From NCBI GenBank assembly GCA_023393235.1, contig JAEWMH010000149.1, positions 1 through 33,866 of the forward strand: 33,866 bases of DNA. The letters are read 5' to 3'. This DNA is from Bacillota bacterium (lineage in GTDB: Bacteria; Bacillota; Bacilli; Paenibacillales; NBRC-103111). Each line of letters begins with the position of its first letter. The stretch's first letter is position 1. The notes beneath the pieces are model-generated. The model saw nothing but the letters and a program-made list of their open reading frames with translations. It ran no database searches and was not told the origin of the DNA. The position numbers and the translations under genes are program-made. This document shows, one piece after another, positions 30,077 to 33,866 of this stretch.

Positions 30077-31092
30077 TGCTCAAGATCGGCAATGTGGCGG
30101 CAAAGAATAATGTGGTGCTGGCTCCCATGGCCGGTGTATGCAATCCGGCTTTCCGGCTGATCGCCAAGGAATTCGGCTGCGGTCTGATCTGCGCCGAGAT
30201 GGTCAGCGACAAGGCGATTCTCCACGGCAATAAACGTACCATGGAGATGCTGTATGTGGATGAGCGGGAGAAGCCCTTAAGCCTGCAGATTTTCGGCGGT
30301 GACAAGGAGACGTTGGTGGAAGCGGCACGGTTTGTGGACCAGAATACCGATGCGGATATCATTGATATCAATATGGGTTGTCCGGTTCCCAAGGTGACCA
30401 AGTGCGACGCCGGTGCCAGATGGCTCTTGGACCCGTCCAAAATTGAAGAGATGGTTTCGGCTGTGGTGGAGGTTGTGGACAAGCCCGTTACGGTTAAGAT
30501 GCGCAGCGGCTGGGATGAGGATCATATCTATGCGGTCCGTAATGCTCAAGCAGTGCAGAACGCGGGAGGGCAGGCGGTGTCCGTTCACGGGCGCACCCGG
30601 GTGCAGATGTACACGGGACATGCGGATTGGGATATCATCCGCGAGGTGAAGCAAGCCGTATCCATTCCTGTCATTGGCAACGGTGATGTCTTCACACCTG
30701 AGGATGCCAAGCGGCTGCTGGAGCATACGGGCGCAGACGGTGTGATGATCGGCAGAGGCGCCTTGGGCAATCCGTGGATGCTTTACCGTACTGTGGCGTA
30801 TCTGACGGAAGGTGTACTTCCGCCTGAGCCGCTGCCTGAGGAGAAAATCCGCATTGCCATCCTGCATATGGACCGGCTTGTGGCGCTGAAGGGCGAGCAT
30901 GTGGCGGTGAAGGAGATGCGCAAGCATTTGGCCTGGTATCTGAAGGGACTTCCCGGTGCGGCGCGGGTGAAGGATGTCATTATGGAAATGACGGAGCGGG
31001 ACCTGATGGTAGCTGTGCTGGAAGATTTTGTGTCCAGGCTGGGTGAACAACCGGCAGCTGCGGAGGACGGAGAAGACGTCATTGTCCACTAG
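30076..31092 (+). CDS. dusB: tRNA-dihydrouridine synthase DusB
   Basis: Dus enzymes reduce uridines in tRNA D-loops with FMN and NADPH. The 338-residue protein shows the FMN barrel start VVLAPMAGVCNPAFRLIAKE, SLQIFGGDKETLVEAA, the active-site motif IDINMGCPVPKVTKCDAGAR, VKMRSGWDEDH, SVHGRTRVQMYTGHADW, PVIGNGDVFTPEDA and GVMIGRGALGNPWML, then the helical C-terminal tRNA-binding domain. The last 18 residues are acidic (AAAEDGEDVIVH). The start overlaps the XRE stop (TAATG) with GAAAGGAG just upstream. It closes the fol operon as B. subtilis yacF (dusB) does. No terminator was seen right after it; a strong promoter follows. Confidence 0.95.
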   Translation: MLKIGNVAAKNNVVLAPMAGVCNPAFRLIAKEFGCGLICAEMVSDKAILHGNKRTMEMLYVDEREKPLSLQIFGGDKETLVEAARFVDQNTDADIIDINMGCPVPKVTKCDAGARWLLDPSKIEEMVSAVVEVVDKPVTVKMRSGWDEDHIYAVRNAQAVQNAGGQAVSVHGRTRVQMYTGHADWDIIREVKQAVSIPVIGNGDVFTPEDAKRLLEHTGADGVMIGRGALGNPWMLYRTVAYLTEGVLPPEPLPEEKIRIAILHMDRLVALKGEHVAVKEMRKHLAWYLKGLPGAARVKDVIMEMTERDLMVAVLEDFVSRLGEQPAAAEDGEDVIVH

Positions 31093-31114
31093 GATTACCG
31101 TTCTTTTCCTGTCA

Positions 31115-31143
31115 TTGACATTTGGAAACCGTTGCAATATAAT
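31115..31143 (+). promoter_or_regulatory. Consensus sigma-A promoter upstream of greA
   Basis: TTGACA at 31115-31120, a 17-base spacer and TATAAT at 31138-31143: both elements are perfect and optimally spaced. The start should be near 31150, giving a leader of about 200 bases before greA. Confidence 0.88.
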
Positions 31144-31282
31144 CATTCAATAATCAAGGCGCATCAAGCCGCTTTTCTTCGTGGTTGGACATCCTTGTCC
31201 CCTTGTCATTTTCATGCGACTTTACAATATAGTTATAATATTGAACCGTTTGGCTACGAAGCGGCGAGGCGGCTCCAGTGAG

Positions 31283-31318
31283 TTCATACGTACAGGGAAC
31301 ACGTTCCACAGGTATGAA
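31283..31318 (+). other. Nested hairpin in the greA leader
   Basis: TTCATAC (31283-31289) pairs with GTATGAA (31312-31318), and inside it GGAAC (31296-31300) pairs with GTTCC (31303-31307). It ends 30 bases before the greA ATG. GreA leaders are autoregulatory sites in some bacteria, but a role here is inference. Confidence 0.5.
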
Positions 31319-31348
31319 TAATATTCACACGACGGGAGAACAGATGGA

Positions 31349-31825
31349 ATGAGCGAGAAAGAAATTATCCTTACTCCGGAAGGTCTGAAGAAACTGGAGG
31401 AGGAGCTGGAGCATCTGAAGTCCGTCAAGCGCCGCGAGGTTGCGGAACGGATCAAGGTGGCCATCGGCTACGGCGACATCAGCGAGAACTCCGAGTATGA
31501 CGATGCCAAGAACGAGCAGGCTTTTGTGGAAGGGCGCATCATTACCCTTGAGAAGATGCTCCGCAATGCGCGCATCATCAATAATGAGGATGTGGACTTG
31601 AACGCCGTCAGCATCGGTTCTATCGTCACGCTGAAGGATATGGAATTCGGCGATACTGTGGAATACACCATTGTGGGCACCGCTGAATCCGATCCCTTCC
31701 AGAACAAGATCTCCAACGAAAGCCCGGTAGGCAAGGCGATCCTGGGCAAGCAGAAGGGATCACTGGTGGAAGTAAGCGTTCCCGCGGGAACCATCCAATA
31801 CGAGATCATCGATATCAAAAAATAA
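31349..31825 (+). CDS. greA: Transcription elongation factor GreA
   Basis: GreA enters the RNA polymerase secondary channel and stimulates cleavage of backtracked RNA. The 158-residue protein has the N-terminal coiled coil with the acidic tip GYGDISENSEYDDAKNEQ, preceded by LTPEGLKKLEEELEHLK, and the C-terminal FKBP-like domain ending SNESPVGKAILGKQKGSLVE. GGGAG about 10 bases upstream supports the ATG. It has its own strong promoter and long structured leader. In B. subtilis greA is not beside lysS. The 129-base gap to lysS holds two hairpins, so greA and lysS may be partly separated. Confidence 0.97.
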   Translation: MSEKEIILTPEGLKKLEEELEHLKSVKRREVAERIKVAIGYGDISENSEYDDAKNEQAFVEGRIITLEKMLRNARIINNEDVDLNAVSIGSIVTLKDMEFGDTVEYTIVGTAESDPFQNKISNESPVGKAILGKQKGSLVEVSVPAGTIQYEIIDIKK

Positions 31826-31844
31826 AACATGGCTTACCTCATTC

Positions 31845-31905
31845 AAGGCCGATTCCGTCACAGGGACCGGCCTTATGAAGCGTAAAGAGGGGAAACCCTC
31901 ATTTT
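31845..31905 (+). terminator. Two hairpins between greA and lysS, the second terminator-like
   Basis: AAGGCCG (31845-31851) pairs with CGGCCTT (31868-31874), extended inward past one mismatch. Then GAGGG-GAAA-CCCTC (31887-31900) is followed by ATTTT. The second could be a weak terminator or attenuator before lysS; the T-run is short. Confidence 0.45.
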
Positions 31906-31954
31906 GGCGCTATTGGGGAACGATTGGAATCCATAGGGGAGTGAATGAAAGTTA

Positions 31955-33457
31955 ATGAGTCAGGAACTGGAATTAAACGAGCATGAACTGTTGGTCATCC
32001 GCCGCAACAAGCTGGACGAGCTACGCAATCTGGGGATTGATCCCTTCGGCGCGAAATTTGAGCGCACCCATAACGCCGCCGATATTCTGGCTGCGTATTC
32101 GGAGCTGCCCACCGAAGAGCTTGACGAGAAGAATGTCGAGGTTGTAATTGCTGGCCGTCTCATGCAAAAACGCAGTATGGGCAAAGCTTCTTTCGCCCAT
32201 ATTACCGACCTTACCGGACGCATTCAAATCTATGTCCGCAAGGATTCGGTTAGCGAGACGGAATACAGCGCCTTCGATATCCTGGACATCGGCGATATTA
32301 TCGGAGTGAAGGGCCACGTCTTCAAGACCAAAACCGGAGAAACCTCCGTGAAGGCCAGCGCGCTCACCGTCCTGTCCAAGTCCCTGTATCCCCTGCCGGA
32401 CAAATTCCACGGTTTGAAGGATGTGGAAATGCGCTACCGCCAGCGTTACGTGGACCTGATCATGAGCGAAGACGTGAAGCGCACCTTTGTTGCCCGTTCC
32501 AGGATCATTACTGCCATGCGCTCCTACTTGGATTCCAAGGGATATCTGGAAGTGGAAACTCCGACGCTGCATGCCATTGCCGGCGGCGCTGCTGCCCGTC
32601 CCTTCATTACCCACCACAATGCGCTGGACATGCAGCTGTATATGCGGATAGCCATTGAGCTGCATCTCAAGCGGCTGATTGTCGGCGGCCTGGAGAAGGT
32701 TTATGAAATCGGCCGGGTGTACCGCAATGAGGGTATCTCCACCCGCCACAATCCCGAATTCACTATGATTGAATTGTATGAGGCGTATGCGGATTACAAG
32801 GATATCATGTCTTTGGTTGAAAATATGATTGCCCATATTGCCCAAGAAGTGCTGGGCAGCACCAAAATCAACTATCAGGGCGTAGAGGTAGACCTGACAC
32901 CGCAATGGAAGCGGATTTCCATGGTGGATCTGATCAAGGAAGTGGTTGGGGTTGATTTCAACGACCACATGACGGATGAAGAGGCTCACGCCATTGCCAA
33001 GGAGCATAAGGTTCCCGTCGAGCCCCATATGACCTTCGGTCATATTGTGAACCAGTTCTTCGAGACCTTCTGTGAAGAAACCCTGATTCAGCCTACCTTC
33101 GTGACCGGTCATCCGGTGGCGATTTCGCCTTTGGCCAAGAAGAATGATGCCGACCCGCGGTTTACCGACCGGTTCGAGCTGTTTATTGTGGCCCGTGAGC
33201 ATGCCAATGCTTTCACGGAATTGAATGATCCTATTGACCAGCGGCAGCGTTTTGAAGCGCAGCTTGTGGAGCGCGAAGCCGGCAACGACGAAGCGCATGA
33301 AATGGATGAGGATTTCATCCGCGCGCTGGAATACGGCATGCCGCCAACAGGCGGTTTGGGCATCGGCATTGACCGTTTGGTGATGCTGCTGACCGACAGC
33401 CCTTCTATCCGGGACGTATTGCTGTTCCCGCTGATGCGTGACCGTGCGGGCGAATAA
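31955..33457 (+). CDS. lysS: Lysyl-tRNA synthetase, class II
   Basis: LysS charges tRNA-Lys. The 500-residue protein has the N-terminal OB-fold anticodon-binding domain (VVIAGRLMQKRSMGKASFAH, then ITDLTGRIQIYVRKD) and a class II catalytic core: motif 1 with YLEVETPTLHAIAGGAAARP, motif 2 with VYRNEGISTRHNPEFTMIEL, and motif 3 with GLGIGIDRLVMLLTDSPSIR. ISPLAKKN and the FELFIVAREHANAFTELND segment are typical of bacterial LysS. AGGGGAG lies about 13 bases before the ATG, which is rather far. A strong terminator follows and then an rRNA operon, as downstream of lysS in B. subtilis. Confidence 0.98.
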   Translation: MSQELELNEHELLVIRRNKLDELRNLGIDPFGAKFERTHNAADILAAYSELPTEELDEKNVEVVIAGRLMQKRSMGKASFAHITDLTGRIQIYVRKDSVSETEYSAFDILDIGDIIGVKGHVFKTKTGETSVKASALTVLSKSLYPLPDKFHGLKDVEMRYRQRYVDLIMSEDVKRTFVARSRIITAMRSYLDSKGYLEVETPTLHAIAGGAAARPFITHHNALDMQLYMRIAIELHLKRLIVGGLEKVYEIGRVYRNEGISTRHNPEFTMIELYEAYADYKDIMSLVENMIAHIAQEVLGSTKINYQGVEVDLTPQWKRISMVDLIKEVVGVDFNDHMTDEEAHAIAKEHKVPVEPHMTFGHIVNQFFETFCEETLIQPTFVTGHPVAISPLAKKNDADPRFTDRFELFIVAREHANAFTELNDPIDQRQRFEAQLVEREAGNDEAHEMDEDFIRALEYGMPPTGGLGIGIDRLVMLLTDSPSIRDVLLFPLMRDRAGE

Positions 33458-33471
33458 TAAGCTGTAAGGAT

Positions 33472-33497
33472 AAGGGCGCCTTCGGGCGCCTTTTTTT
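33472..33497 (+). terminator. Intrinsic terminator after lysS
   Basis: GGCGCC at 33475-33480, a TTCG tetraloop and GGCGCC at 33485-33490, with flanking A-T pairs, followed by seven T. Confidence 0.94.
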
Positions 33498-33617
33498 GTG
33501 GGCGGAGCTGGTGTTACAGCTATACTGCGAAGAACGTACTTGTGGCAAACGGAGTGTTCCCCGACACAAACGACATTCCATTACATGTCTGGGCAAAATG
33601 TTTTTTGATAGTGGGGC
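33498..33617. other. Gene-free stretch before the rRNA promoters
   Basis: About 120 bases with no supported gene; it opens the 409-base gene-free stretch that runs to the right edge. TATACT at 33521-33526 has only a poor -35 19 bases upstream. The rest of the gap is the rRNA promoter and leader described separately. Confidence 0.5.
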
Positions 33618-33646
33618 TTGTTTTTCTGTCTGGAGTATGTTACATT
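33618..33646 (+). promoter_or_regulatory. Possible upstream promoter (P1) of the rRNA operon
   Basis: TTGTTT at 33618-33623, 17 bases, then TACATT at 33641-33646, 108 bases before the -10 of the stronger promoter. Bacillus rRNA operons often have two promoters. The match is weak. A bulged hairpin, CGCTCGCTTCC/GGAACGAGCG (33653-33684), follows. Confidence 0.35.
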
Positions 33647-33691
33647 AATGTTCGCTCGCTTCCACGGTAACGCCGGAACGAGCGGAAGCCA

Positions 33692-33754
33692 CAAAAATCA
33701 ACAAAATGTGAGAATAAAAAAGGCTTGCATTCATAGGTGACAATGTGGTATATT
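33692..33754 (+). promoter_or_regulatory. Main rRNA operon promoter with A-rich UP-like element
   Basis: TTGCAT at 33725-33730, an 18-base spacer and TATATT at 33749-33754, preceded at 33692-33720 by an A-rich stretch resembling an UP element. It points into the rRNA leader at the right edge. Confidence 0.7.
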
Positions 33755-33760
33755 AAAAAA

Positions 33761-33866
33761 GTCGCCTCTTGAAGAAGAGAACGACGAAGAAACAAACGAG
33801 CTCCTTGAAAACTGAACAACGAGCAGCAAAACAATGAAGCCAAACGTTTGAACAATTGAGCAATCA
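33761..33866 (+). other. 5' leader of an rRNA operon (16S gene beyond the window)
   Basis: The stretch CTCCTTGAAAACTGAACAAC (33801-33820) is the conserved leader sequence found just upstream of 16S rRNA in Bacillus and Paenibacillus. A hairpin, GTCG-C-CTCTT/AAGAG-AA-CGAC, spans 33761-33785 at the start of the transcript, and a CAAACGTTTG palindrome lies at 33841-33850. Mature 16S has not begun by the right edge. Leader sequences of this type take part in rRNA processing and antitermination. Confidence 0.8.

Noticed and set aside
31234..31239. Second TATAAT in the greA leader as promoter P2
   Set aside because: No acceptable -35 at 16-18 bases; the nearest TTGTCA (31203-31208) is 25 bases away.
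31214..31321. 35-codon open frame in the greA leader
   Set aside because: No ribosome site upstream and no recognisable product; it overlaps the nested hairpin, which better explains the sequence.
32021..33298. Long open frame on the - strand across lysS (425 codons)
   Set aside because: Antisense shadow of lysS without any domain signature.

Overview
The window looks like chromosome from an endospore-forming Firmicute, most likely a member of the Paenibacillaceae. The evidence is the set of sporulation genes (yabP, yabQ, spoIIE, yabS, yabT), fairly GC-rich coding sequence, free use of GTG and TTG starts with strong AGGAGG-type ribosome sites, and a gene order that follows the Bacillus subtilis segment from yabM to lysS and an rRNA operon. 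It differs from that order in several places: an HU gene lies before rqcP, nadABC lies before coaX, greA lies before lysS, a WYL regulator with a broken GyrI-like gene follows ftsH, and a chemoreceptor gene on the opposite strand follows cysK. All genes are on the + strand except that chemoreceptor gene.

Layout. 1-2479: the end of a flippase-like gene, mazG, HU and rqcP, closed by a terminator. 2556-4537: sporulation genes yabP and yabQ, division gene divIC, then an S1-domain protein with its own near-consensus promoter. 4553-4721: a single elongator tRNA-Met gene with promoter and terminator. 4964-7680: spoIIE behind a promoter whose unusual 21-base spacing and 0A-like boxes suggest Spo0A control. 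7748-9440: yabS-yabT behind a promoter of forespore (sigma-F/sigma-G) type. 9405-13732: tilS, hpt and ftsH. 13770-15249: WYL regulator and a GyrI-like gene interrupted by an in-frame TAA. 15363-21796: nadA-nadB-nadC-coaX, three tandem hairpin repeats, hslO and a parvulin-type foldase. 21875-23062: cysK with a probable CymR operator, followed by a composite inverted repeat and a two-way terminator. 23102-24886: chemoreceptor (- strand). 24997-31092: pabB-pabA-pabC-folP-folB-folK, a small XRE regulator and dusB, with most genes overlapping or nearly touching. 31115-33497: greA with a long leader, then lysS. 33498-33866: promoter and leader of an rRNA operon whose 16S gene starts beyond the window.

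Functionally the pieces are NAD synthesis feeding into CoA synthesis (coaX), cysteine synthesis, p-aminobenzoate and folate synthesis, translation support (tilS, lysS, dusB, tRNA-Met, rqcP), proteostasis (ftsH, hslO, the foldase) and sporulation control. Most of this is well-known conserved chromosome, and I found no clear new multi-gene system. The observations most worth checking are regulatory or structural: the tandem stem-loops before hslO, the nested dyads after cysK, the nonsense codon in the GyrI-like gene with an adjacent perfect dyad, alternative hairpins before hpt, and the sporulation promoters.
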